Assembly (NCBI GenBank): GCA_023418475.1
Contig: JAEZZO010000057.1
Span: 1 to 18,486, forward strand
DNA length: 18,486 nucleotides
Direction of reading: 5' to 3'
Source of the DNA: Bacillota bacterium
GTDB lineage: Bacteria; Bacillota; Clostridia; Lachnospirales; Lachnospiraceae
A model generated the notes under the pieces. That model did not search any database. It worked only from the letters and a program-made list of their open reading frames with translations, and was not told the DNA's origin. The position numbers were made by a program, and so were the translations under genes. Each line of letters begins with the position of its first letter. The stretch's first letter is position 1. Below are positions 1 through 6,254 of the stretch, one piece after another.

Positions 1-133
1 CCAATTTTTAGCTATTCAGTACAGGATACAATGACTGTCATACATTTTTAGCTCTGTTTATAGAGGTAACTATTTAAAGAAAAGCCTTAAAATTCAATAC
101 TTTTAGGCTTGACATTATAGGAAGGAGATTTTG

Positions 134-657
134 ATGGATTTTCAAATCGGAACGAGGATAGGTGAACTGGTAGTTCTGCAAAAGGAAGATATGCTTGATG
201 GTGAAGTCTATATTCATAAGATGGAGATTGTCGATGAGGAAAGAGTAGACGGAGTATATATCCGCAAAGGGTACAAGGTTGTGGAATATGTGAAACATGA
301 TATTTCCGCTGGCTATCGAACCATTCCCTTATCAAAAAAGGCGAAAAAGATTCTGGAAGAGGTGAAAAAGCTTTCACCTGAAAGTGAATATCTGTTTACT
401 CAGGCTAACGGTGAAAGAATGACGAGTAGAAGCTTTAACTACTGGTTGGAAAAGTATTGTAGAGATGCTGGAATAACGTTTAAGAGCAGTCATTGTATCC
501 GAAGAACCTTTGCCAGTCGTTAGTATGCAGAAAGGCATGCCTTTAGAGGAAATCAGTGTGTATATGGGCCATGAAGATACGGATTTCCTCTAAAGGCTAT
601 ATTTACAATTACAATGAAATCGAGAAGAATCGTGCCTATATGGACAAAGCATTATAG
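134..657 (+). pseudogene. Tyrosine integrase remnant (element A), 3' part only
   Basis: This is the C-terminal catalytic half of a phage-type tyrosine recombinase. Visible motifs are the first catalytic Arg in GTRIGE, the HxxR box (HCIRR), then out of frame MGHEDT and the region of the nucleophile Tyr (GYIYNYN). The N-terminal arm-binding and core-binding domains are missing; an intact relative at 4963 has about 230 residues before the same Arg. The reading frame is closed by a TAG at 521-523 where the sister copy at 17947 has a Leu codon, and two further +1 shifts follow near 530 and 585. A GGAAGGAG sits 6 nt before ATG 134, but this may be chance, since the gene is truncated here. It points at att1 and is a dead integrase of an older integrative element. 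Confidence 0.88.
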
Positions 658-681
658 CGGTTCGAGTCCGTAAAAGGATGT

Positions 682-700
682 TGCACACATCCTGCACACA
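682..700. repeat. Candidate integrase arm-type sites, element A right end
   Basis: Two copies of TGCACACA (682-689 and 693-700) are 11 bp apart, between the integrase stop and att1. The last copy ends 62 bp before att1. The same pair at the same distance occurs before att4 (18330-18348). Short direct repeats flanking att are typical arm-binding sites of tyrosine integrases; the binding itself is inferred. Confidence 0.6.
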
Positions 701-713
701 TTATTTTTAGACA

Positions 714-751
714 CAAAAAAACAGGAAAGCTTGATTTTGCTAGCTTTCCTG
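714..751 (-). terminator. Hairpin terminator beside att1
   Basis: A perfect 10-bp stem (CAGGAAAGCT at 722-731 with AGCTTTCCTG at 742-751) is followed on the minus strand by seven T residues (plus-strand A-run 715-721). The orientation suits transcription coming leftward through the att site, that is, from a tRNA-Gly whose 3' end would be restored at att1. It may also stop the integrase transcript from the other side. Confidence 0.75.
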
Positions 752-762
752 CCCTTTTTCAT

Positions 763-784
763 TAAGCGCGAGACGGGATTCGAA
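763..784. repeat. att1: 22-bp copy of tRNA-Gly 3' end
   Basis: The 22 bp start TAAGCGCG and end GATTCGAA, and are identical to 6255-6276 at the 3' end of the intact tRNA-Gly. Only the acceptor 3' strand and the T-arm half are present, so this is an attachment-site copy and not a tRNA gene. It marks the border between element A (left) and element B (right). Confidence 0.9.
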
Positions 785-843
785 TTCTATCCCCTCGAAA
801 AAATACTTATAGAAAGGGACTTTCCAGCACATCCATTTTTTAC

Positions 844-862
844 GTACTCAGGTGGGTACTCA
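844..862. repeat. Candidate arm-type sites, element B left end
   Basis: GTACTCA occurs at 844-850 and 856-862, with the first copy starting 59 bp after att1. The matching pair is at the other end of the element (2375-2391). The spacing to att nearly equals that of the element C left-end repeats (58 bp). Confidence 0.6.
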
Positions 863-918
863 AATTGAATAGAGATGCATTTCATAATGAAGGTGCAGTA
901 ACTTAAGTAAAATTATTC

Positions 919-1614
919 TTATACTCTTACCCTTAGGCTTGCATTGACGTAATAGAATTTCTCTCTACGATTTTTATTATTGAAATCATAATAGTATTCT
1001 GTATGTTTTATTAATTCCACTTGAAAATTTGCTAGAAGTTCTTTCAAATCATTCATATCTGCATAGAAATGTGGTATGCCTTTTTCAAGCTCATCTTGGC
1101 TAATAAGGGTGCTTCTATCTAACATAGGAAATCTTTTCTCAGCAAATTCAGTACTTTCTTTTGAGCAAAAAGTCACATATACCTCACCGTTTGGTTTCAA
1201 TACTCTTTCAATTTCTGCTATTATTTTTTTTATTCCAACCGAATCAGTATGTGAAATAACATGATAAGCAAATATACAGTCAAATGATTGGTCAGGGTAA
1301 GGCAAACATAACATATCTCCAAATTCTGTATTTATCGATAGATTTTCTTTTATTGCCCAATTTTTTAAGTAGTCAATCGCATATTCGGAAATATCCATTG
1401 CACTTACATTAAACCCTTGTTTTGAAAAATAAACAGCATGCCGACCTAGTCCTGTTCCCAAATCCAAAAGATTGATTCGATTTGATTCCCGCCACTTAGT
1501 AGCTAAGTAAAAACAATTATCTACCGGTTTTAAATCCGGTGATTTGATGACATCCCAGTTAAATCTTGACAGATTAACTGTTTGCTCATTGTTAACATCC
1601 ATAATCCATTTCAA
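919..1614 (-). CDS. Class I SAM-dependent methyltransferase
   Basis: The protein has about 231 residues and a Rossmann-type SAM-binding core. Motif I is LLDLGTGLGRHAVYFSKQG (around residue 50), with an acidic motif II residue in SAMDIS, then GDMLCLPYPDQSFDCIFAYHVISH (post-I/motif II, about residues 112-135) and VLKPNGEVYVTF as motif III. It resembles the Methyltransf_11/25 group; the substrate is unknown. The gene lies directly behind the AraC regulator and overlaps its end, so the two are likely co-transcribed and translationally coupled. Start choice: TTG 1614 follows AAAGGGAG closely; ATG 1602 is possible but sits far from that site. It is cargo of element B and appears intact. Confidence 0.85.
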   Translation of the reverse strand: MKWIMDVNNEQTVNLSRFNWDVIKSPDLKPVDNCFYLATKWRESNRINLLDLGTGLGRHAVYFSKQGFNVSAMDISEYAIDYLKNWAIKENLSINTEFGDMLCLPYPDQSFDCIFAYHVISHTDSVGIKKIIAEIERVLKPNGEVYVTFCSKESTEFAEKRFPMLDRSTLISQDELEKGIPHFYADMNDLKELLANFQVELIKHTEYYYDFNNKNRREKFYYVNASLRVRV

Positions 1615-1978
1615 TATCTCCCTTTACTGTTATTAAGCAAGAGATACGTGGATATAAACTAAGCTTAACACCTTTTTTACGTGCTGCTGATGGTGATATC
1701 CCATGAATTACTTTAAAAGCACGTGTAAAAGATTCAGGGAATTCATAGCCATACTTCATGGCTAAATCGATAATCTTAACAGAATTGTTTTGCAATTCTA
1801 GAGCAGCCAATGTCATACGTCTTTTACGAATATATTCATAAATTGATATGTTCGTAATGAAAGAAAATGAACGCAAAAAGCTTTCTTTTGATTGATACAT
1901 AATACATGCAACTTTATCTAAATCAATATCGCTGGCTAAGTGTTTTTCAATATAATCAAATACATTGTTAAGTCGAGT
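1592..1978 (-). pseudogene. AraC-family regulator, 5' end lost
   Basis: The readable frame begins TRLNNVFDYIEKHLASD, the usual opening of a two-helix AraC DNA-binding domain. It continues through both helix-turn-helix units (around VACIMYQSKESFLRSF and KIIDLAMKYGYEFPESFTRAF) and ends PRISCLITVKGDIEMDYGC. No start codon with a ribosome site is found before the frame merges with integrase sequence at about 1980. The first few codons and the promoter are therefore lost, although an internal ATG at 1898-1900 exists. AraC proteins of this form often continue into a GyrI-like ligand domain after the MDY motif; here the frame stops at that point and the methyltransferase begins. It probably once controlled the methyltransferase. 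Confidence 0.78.
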
Positions 1979-1983
1979 ATACG

Positions 1984-2428
1984 AAGAAGAAAAGCCCAGC
2001 CGGAGACCGGTATCTTCCTTTAAGTTATTATGAAATTAATCTGTTTCAGACGGTTAAGCGCATTAATGAGGAAGCAGGCTATGCTGATGGGGAATTCATC
2101 TTCTGTGACAAAGATGGTAGAACCAAGATTCGTGAGGTCGATAACTGCATCCGTGCGCAGTGCGTGCGTGCCCGAATTGAAGTAATCAGCTCATGATATT
2201 CGTAGAACAGTAGCATCTGAAATGGACAGAAAGAAAATCTCAATTGAAGACATTCGCTGGTATCTCGGACATAATGATATCGCTACTACTCGAACCTACA
2301 TAATGAATAACCAAGGGAAGCAGAAGACATCAAGACAGATTGTAAATGCTCTTTCAGAGATGAATGGAAGTGACGTACTCATGGGTACTCAAAACTCCAA
2401 AAATGAAAAATCGCCAGAAGCCTCATAA
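1984..2428 (+). pseudogene. Tyrosine integrase remnant (element B)
   Basis: The first frame reads KKKSPAGDRYLPLSYYE and so on to a TGA at 2194-2196. The next frame carries SAHDIRRTVASEMDR (catalytic HxxR), RWYLGHNDIATTRTYI (second His and nucleophile Tyr) and a tail ending at 2428. The frame change near 2184 fits loss of two bases in a Lys codon. The N-terminal half, including the first catalytic Arg, is gone; the truncation point coincides with the AraC truncation. It belongs to the same family as the integrases at 134 and 4963 but is clearly diverged from both. The C-terminal tail overlaps the arm repeats and the terminator hairpin. Confidence 0.87.
2375..2391. repeat. Candidate arm-type sites, element B right end
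   Basis: GTACTCA occurs at 2375-2381 and 2385-2391, inside the integrase C-terminal codons and ending 62 bp before att2. The distance equals that of the element A repeats to att1 and att4. The same word is found at the left end of element B. Confidence 0.58.
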
Positions 2429-2446
2429 AATAAGAACTTCTGACGA
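2411..2446 (-). terminator. Hairpin terminator beside att2
   Basis: TCGCCAGAAG (2411-2420) pairs with CTTCTGACGA (2437-2446), with one mismatch. On the minus strand the stem is followed by five T residues. It is placed like the hairpins beside att1, att3 and att4, and would end a tRNA-Gly transcript running leftward through att2. The arm overlaps the last codons of the integrase remnant. Confidence 0.65.
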
Positions 2447-2453
2447 ATTAAGT

Positions 2454-2475
2454 TAAGCGCGAGACGGGATTCGAA
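2454..2475. repeat. att2: 22-bp copy of tRNA-Gly 3' end
   Basis: It is identical to att3 (6255-6276) over 22 bp and shares two further C residues. The rest of a tRNA is absent. It is the border between element B and element C. Confidence 0.9.
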
Positions 2476-2533
2476 CCATAATCCTATCTTACAAATACTG
2501 AAAAGAAAGGGGTTTCGTCCACTTCTGATTTAT

Positions 2534-2566
2534 GTGCACATAATAGTGCACATATTTTATGTACAA
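2534..2566. repeat. Candidate arm-type sites, element C left end
   Basis: GTGCACAT occurs at 2534-2541 and 2546-2553, and a weaker third copy (TGTACAA) follows near 2560, at about 12-bp period. The first copy starts 58 bp after att2. The same word recurs at the right end of the element (6195-6224). Confidence 0.62.
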
Positions 2567-2618
2567 ATTTCAAATGGTTATTTCAAAGTCAATACGACAA
2601 ATTTAGGCATGTATTATA

Positions 2619-3083
2619 TTATACTGCTTTTTCTTTCATCATTAAATATTCCGTTATTCCTTTTCTGTAAAGGTTTGGTATTTCTCCTACCTGAAGATAT
2701 CCATTTTTTTCATAAAAACGTTTAGCATCTGGATTGAAGTCAGCAACAACAAAAAAGATTTTACTGTTGTTTACAAAAACTGTTTCCTCTAAAAAATCAA
2801 GCAGTTTTTTTCCGATTCCTTTACTTCTGTATTCCTCTTTTACTGCAATCAGATGCAATAAGGGAAAACTATGAAAGGCACCTTTTGGAAGATAAAATAA
2901 AAAACCTACACATATATCGTTGAGTAAAGCTGTATATAGGGTTCCTTGCTCTAATCCTTCTAATATAGCCTTTTTGCCACTTCCCTCATTGGTAAAATAT
3001 CTTCTGCCCAATTCAGAATTTATAAGTGCTTCTTCACAATCATTTAAATATTCTAAAGTTCCTTTTTTAAAACAAATATCCAT
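2619..3083 (-). CDS. GNAT-family N-acetyltransferase (element C cargo)
   Basis: This 154-residue protein has the GNAT fold. Strand beta4 is HLIAVKEEYRSKGIGKKLLDFL (around residues 76-97), which includes the acetyl-CoA pyrophosphate loop RSKGIG. It is followed by FFVVADFNPDAKRFYEKNGY, the typical motif B with the NxxAxxFYxxxGF pattern. The acceptor is unknown; a small molecule or a protein N-terminus are both possible. The start ATG 3083 is preceded by GAGGGTGG at 4-nt spacing. It is the only cargo gene of element C and is transcribed away from the mobilization region. Confidence 0.88.
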   Translation of the reverse strand: MDICFKKGTLEYLNDCEEALINSELGRRYFTNEGSGKKAILEGLEQGTLYTALLNDICVGFLFYLPKGAFHSFPLLHLIAVKEEYRSKGIGKKLLDFLEETVFVNNSKIFFVVADFNPDAKRFYEKNGYLQVGEIPNLYRKGITEYLMMKEKAV

Positions 3084-3188
3084 TGTACCACCCTCACTTA
3101 TTAACCGTATCTTTTATAAATTTCCTACTAGTTTCTATACCATAGTATCACATTAAATAAAATTAATAAACTAATTTTACCAGAAATC

Positions 3189-3241
3189 GGTGTACACCAA
3201 ACACCAAGGTGTATTTCCTTCACTTTTTCAAATGGTGTATA
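3189..3241. promoter_or_regulatory. Cluster of GGTGTA half-sites upstream of mob
   Basis: A perfect palindrome GGTGTACACC (3189-3198) is followed by ACACCAAGGTGT (3201-3212) and by another GGTGTATAC at 3235-3243. At least four copies of one half-site in both orientations suggest an operator or a relaxosome accessory-protein site. The cluster lies between the GNAT start and the oriT-like region, so it could control either gene. The role is inferred. Confidence 0.45.
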
Positions 3242-3281
3242 CTAATATTCTTATTAAATTAATTTAGTTTCACAAAAAATG

Positions 3282-3412
3282 CAATCTAATTAGATTGGAA
3301 AATACCTACCAAGGGAAAAATATGTGAAATGCATGATGAAGAAAAATGCATTTCGGAAAAGGTAGAATCGAAACAACGAAGCTCCATGCTGCGCATGGAG
3401 CCTTCGTTGTTT
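3282..3412. repeat. Three consecutive inverted repeats upstream of relaxase gene
   Basis: The first is the perfect 16-bp palindrome CAATCTAATTAGATTG (3282-3297). The second is GAAATGCAT (3326-3334) with ATGCATTTC (3346-3354). The third is a long hairpin with an almost perfect 19-bp stem, 3371-3389 against 3393-3412 with one bulged C at 3401 and a three-base loop. The third has only a short T-run after it and no gene in front of it. It therefore reads better as a single-strand initiation or relaxosome structure than as an ordinary terminator. No coding frame spans this region. Confidence 0.7.
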
Positions 3413-3460
3413 TGATGTGTGGATGATGCAAAAGCGTCGCAGACCCCTCGGAGAGTGAGC

Positions 3461-3494
3461 AGGGCAGTTGCAGTTTAACTGCCCTAGTGAGTTA
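3461..3494 (+). other. Candidate oriT (MobV type)
   Basis: An inverted repeat AGGGCAGTT (3461-3469) / AACTGCCCT (3477-3485) is directly followed by TAGTGAGTTA (3485-3494). MobV relaxases of the pMV158 group cut at TAGTGTG/TTA just 3' of a hairpin, so this differs from the remembered consensus at one base. The predicted nick is between 3491 and 3492. It lies about 130 bp before the relaxase gene, the usual place for this family. The oriT identity is inferred from family knowledge. Confidence 0.6.
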
Positions 3495-3622
3495 ATACAG
3501 ATTATCTGAATTTAAAGAATTGAAACTCATTTTCTGAAAAAGTCTAAAAAAATGCTCCTTTTAAATTTGTCTAACATTTTTATTAATGTACCAGATTAAC
3601 AAATTTTTAGGAGGAAATGTTT

Positions 3623-4861
3623 ATGGCAAATGTTTGTATTGTTAGACATCAAGGCTACATAAAATCAAAGATGCGATTTCCGTATCAACATAATTTCAGA
3701 GCGTTGAAAAACTATGGAAACAAGAACATTGATGCATCACTCACCCATCTTAACACCTGTATAGTGAATAATCTGAAAGATGGGGAAACCTATCTCACTG
3801 CGTTCAATCGTCTGTATGAAAGCGGAGAATTTAAAGGGCAGTTAAAAGTGCAAGGAGCAGTGGATAAGCAAACAAAGTTCTTGGATGAGTTTCTAATTTA
3901 TCCACCATATGAGAAAATAACGGAGATGAGTCTTGAGGAATAGGAAGCATTTTTCAAAAAAGAATTGCTGGCACTCAAAAAGTACTTCCCACATATGATT
4001 GTCTTATCTGCAAATATACACCGAGATGAGGTGTTTCGTCCTCTAGATGAAGAAATGAAAGCTCTCTTTCCCGAAGGGAAAGTAACACCGCATATGCATG
4101 TGATAGCAATACCTATAGTCTATGATAAAAAAACGGATTGCAAGAAAATCTCTATAACAGAATTATGGAAAGGGAAGTTCAGCTATCGCAAATTCCAAGA
4201 TTATATGTATAATTCAGTCGCGAAAGAGTATGGGTTTGACCGTGGTGAGATGCATGATTTTGGTGAAGCTGAGAAGCATTTGAAAGTCGAAGCCTTTAAG
4301 TTAAAGGAAGCTGAGAAATCTTTGAATAAGCTTGAAGCCGAAATTGAATTAAAAGAGCAGAGTCTGGTGGAAAGGGCAAAGGATTTGGGACCGGAAGAAC
4401 ATATTAACCTATTTAATGTTAAAGATGTTATAAAGCAGCAAAAAGCCATCAACTATGCGCTGAAAATAGAAAAGGATAAGAATGCTCTACTTCTAAAAGA
4501 AAAAGATAACCTAAATCAAACGATAAAAGATAAAGATGAATTAATTATCGCACAAAACCATGAAATCCAAAATCAACAGGAAAAAATCTCTGAAATAAAG
4601 AAAGAGCTATCCTTGGAGAAGGATAAGACAAATGACATTCTGAATATTAAGGTATCAGATGAGCGCCTGCGTCAGGTTTATCTTGATGAAGCCAAGAAGA
4701 AAATCAAATTGTATGACATTCTTGTAAGAAGTATTAGAGACTTCTTACCGGAATTGATTAAGGCATCCCCTAAATTCATCCGTGAATTATTGGATAACAA
4801 GATTCTCCACAAAGAAGATTTACCTGGGGAACGCGAGAACAATCGCCATAAAGGTAGATAA
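3623..4861 (+). pseudogene. mobV: MobV/Pre-family relaxase with one in-frame amber codon
   Basis: Reading through TAG 3941-3943 (codon 107) gives one continuous frame of 412 codons. It begins MANVCIVRHQ, and ATG 3623 is preferred because AGGAGG at 3609-3614 is 8 nt upstream. Motif I is HNFRALKNYGNKNIDASLTHLN, from residue 23. Motif III has HRDE (133-136) and TPHMH (155-159), the metal-binding His residues of MobV. The spacing between those two halves is about 20 residues longer than in the classic HxDExTPHxH. From about residue 215 the protein is a long Lys/Glu-rich coiled coil, as in other Mob proteins. The amber codon separates motif I from the His cluster. It is probably a recent nonsense change, since no other damage is seen. 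Confidence 0.85.
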
Positions 4862-4962
4862 GCAACTATTAATAATGATAAGGCAGAATTAAAAACAGAC
4901 TCTCTGAATCAAAGAATATTTATAACAAACAGAAGCCTTTTTTCTGAAAGAAGGGTTTCGTT

Positions 4963-6195
4963 ATGTTAAATTTTGATAAAATGTTGAAAGAAGCAATTAG
5001 TCGTGATATCCTAACTGTATCAGAAGTGGATGATATGTTAAAAATGACACGTAGAAAATTAGTAGAACAAAAGCATCCATATGCAATTAACAGCCGTAAG
5101 AATGGCAGAGTAATCACCACAGTAAGGGAGGATGGCAAGCTTAAGCAGATATCCGCGGTGTCAATTGAAGATATGCTTGATAAACTGTATCTTTTTTACT
5201 TTGAGAACAAGAAAAACTTGACCCTAAATAATTTGTTCCCAGAGTGGAAAGCAGAACGTCTTAAGGACGAAAGCCTTAATATTAAAACCGTCAGACGGGA
5301 TAATGAACACTGGAATAAGTATTACAAAGACCATTCCATCATTCAAGTGCCGATTTCAAAGCTGACAACCAAGATGCTGAATGATTTCTTTAATGCTACC
5401 ATTACTAAATTTAATCTCTCTAACAGAGAATATAACAACATGAAAAGCATAATGATTGCTTTATTTCGAATTGCTATCGATGAAGAGATTATCGTGGAAA
5501 ATCCAATGAATGGAATCTATATTAAGGCAAAATTCCGAGCAGTCAGAAAAAAGACTGATGGTTCCAAGTTGTATCTGAATGATGAATTTGATACTTTAGA
5601 TACACATCTTGAAGAGGAAAGCACAATTGAAGCATTATGCATACAGCTTATGTTCCAGCTTGGTGTTAGAATTGGAGAAGGCGTAGCTCTTAAATTTTCT
5701 GATATTGAATATGGGAAGATAGCCATTCAGAGAATGGAAGAAAAGGTACTTGTTTTTGATGGAGAGAATTTTAAGAGTGCCGGTGTCCAAATAGTGGAAC
5801 ATCTGAAAAAGGAAAACGATTCAGAGTACCGCTTTATTCTTCTTACTGACGTAGCAAAGGATATCATAAGAAAAGCTAAAAAGCTTAATCCCGATGGTGA
5901 ATTTATCTTTGAAAGAAATGGTGAGCGACTAACTGCAAGAGCAGTAACCTATTGGCTTAGTAAGTATTGCAGAGATGCAGGAGTTACATACAAGAGTCCT
6001 CATTGCACAAGAAGGACTACTGCAAGCCGATTGAGTAACGAAGGATTGCCATTGGATATGATACGGGATATTCTTGGACAAGTAGATGAAAGAACCACCC
6101 TTAAATATATATTCAACCCAAATACAGAACAAGAAAATCTGGATATCATGAATAGAGCTCTTAATAAAGACAAGAAAAAGGACAAGAAAAAGTAG
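4963..6195 (+). CDS. int: Tyrosine recombinase / integrase of element C
   Basis: This 410-residue integrase appears complete. The start ATG has AAGAAGGG 7 nt upstream. The N-terminus (about 1-85) holds a small HTH-like/arm-binding part, followed by a SAM-like core-binding domain (about 95-200) and the catalytic domain. Catalytic residues seen are Arg236 (GVRIGEG), His347-x-x-Arg350 (HCTRR) and Tyr382 (LKYIF). The second catalytic His position reads LGQ (Gln373, codon CAA), while the sister remnants have GH there. The C-terminal tail is Lys-rich (KDKKKDKKK). The gene ends 60 bp from att3 and points at it. It should act at the tRNA-Gly site; with Gln373 the activity may be reduced. Confidence 0.93.
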   Translation: MLNFDKMLKEAISRDILTVSEVDDMLKMTRRKLVEQKHPYAINSRKNGRVITTVREDGKLKQISAVSIEDMLDKLYLFYFENKKNLTLNNLFPEWKAERLKDESLNIKTVRRDNEHWNKYYKDHSIIQVPISKLTTKMLNDFFNATITKFNLSNREYNNMKSIMIALFRIAIDEEIIVENPMNGIYIKAKFRAVRKKTDGSKLYLNDEFDTLDTHLEEESTIEALCIQLMFQLGVRIGEGVALKFSDIEYGKIAIQRMEEKVLVFDGENFKSAGVQIVEHLKKENDSEYRFILLTDVAKDIIRKAKKLNPDGEFIFERNGERLTARAVTYWLSKYCRDAGVTYKSPHCTRRTTASRLSNEGLPLDMIRDILGQVDERTTLKYIFNPNTEQENLDIMNRALNKDKKKDKKK

Positions 6196-6224
6196 TGCAC
6201 ATACGGTGCACATATCCGTGCAAC
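6195..6224. repeat. Candidate arm-type sites, element C right end
   Basis: GTGCACAT occurs at 6195-6202 and 6206-6213, with a third partial GTGCAAC at 6218-6224, at 11-12 bp period. The same word is at the left end of the element (2534-2553), which ties the two ends to one integrase. The first copy overlaps the integrase stop codon. Confidence 0.65.
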
Positions 6225-6226
6225 AA

Positions 6227-6253
6227 AAAATCCCTTGAAAATCAAGGGATTTT
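6227..6253 (-). terminator. Terminator of tRNA-Gly, supplied by element C
   Basis: A perfect stem AATCCCTTGA / TCAAGGGATT with a 3-base loop is followed on the minus strand by a T-run (plus A-run 6225-6230). It starts 4 bases after the tRNA 3' end. The order tRNA, short spacer, hairpin, T-run is that of an intrinsic tRNA terminator. It also lies downstream of int and may stop transcription from both sides. Confidence 0.85.
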
Positions 6254-6254
6254 G

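Larger units (their letters stand above)
298..833. repeat. Long direct repeat, left copy (partner 17947-18482)
   Basis: About 540 bp are shared with the right end of the window. The shared stretch covers the integrase 3' half, the arm-type repeats, the att site and the first 50 bp of the next element. The only segment that differs strongly is the terminator hairpin (about 703-755 against 18351-18405). Over the first 72 codons the two copies encode the same protein and differ at ten bases, all silent by my hand alignment. The shared sequence starts near TGATATTTCCGC. Confidence 0.85.
763..2475. mobile_element. Element B: deleted integrative element remnant
   Basis: The stretch is bounded by two 22-bp tRNA-Gly att copies about 1.7 kb apart. 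It contains a SAM methyltransferase, a truncated AraC regulator and an integrase fragment. The word GTACTCA occurs in pairs near both ends (844-862 and 2375-2391), as expected for arm sites of one integrase. AraC and the integrase are both cut at about 1980, so an internal deletion removed the middle, including any mobilization gene. It is probably immobile by itself unless a related integrase acts in trans. Confidence 0.8.

Noticed and set aside
83..113. Hairpin AAGCCTTAAAA / TTTTAGGCTT near the left edge
   Set aside because: It has one bulge and only a weak T-rich tail on the minus strand, with no gene known on that side. Too little to call a terminator.
763..2475. att1, att2 and att4 as possible additional tRNA genes
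   Set aside because: Only the last 20 or so tRNA bases are present; the sequences right of GATTCGAA diverge at once from the tRNA and no anticodon or 5' acceptor strand can be formed.
3941..3943. TAG in the relaxase as a pyrrolysine codon
   Set aside because: There is no pyl gene or PYLIS-like reason in view, and MobV proteins need no special residue there. A nonsense mutation is simpler.
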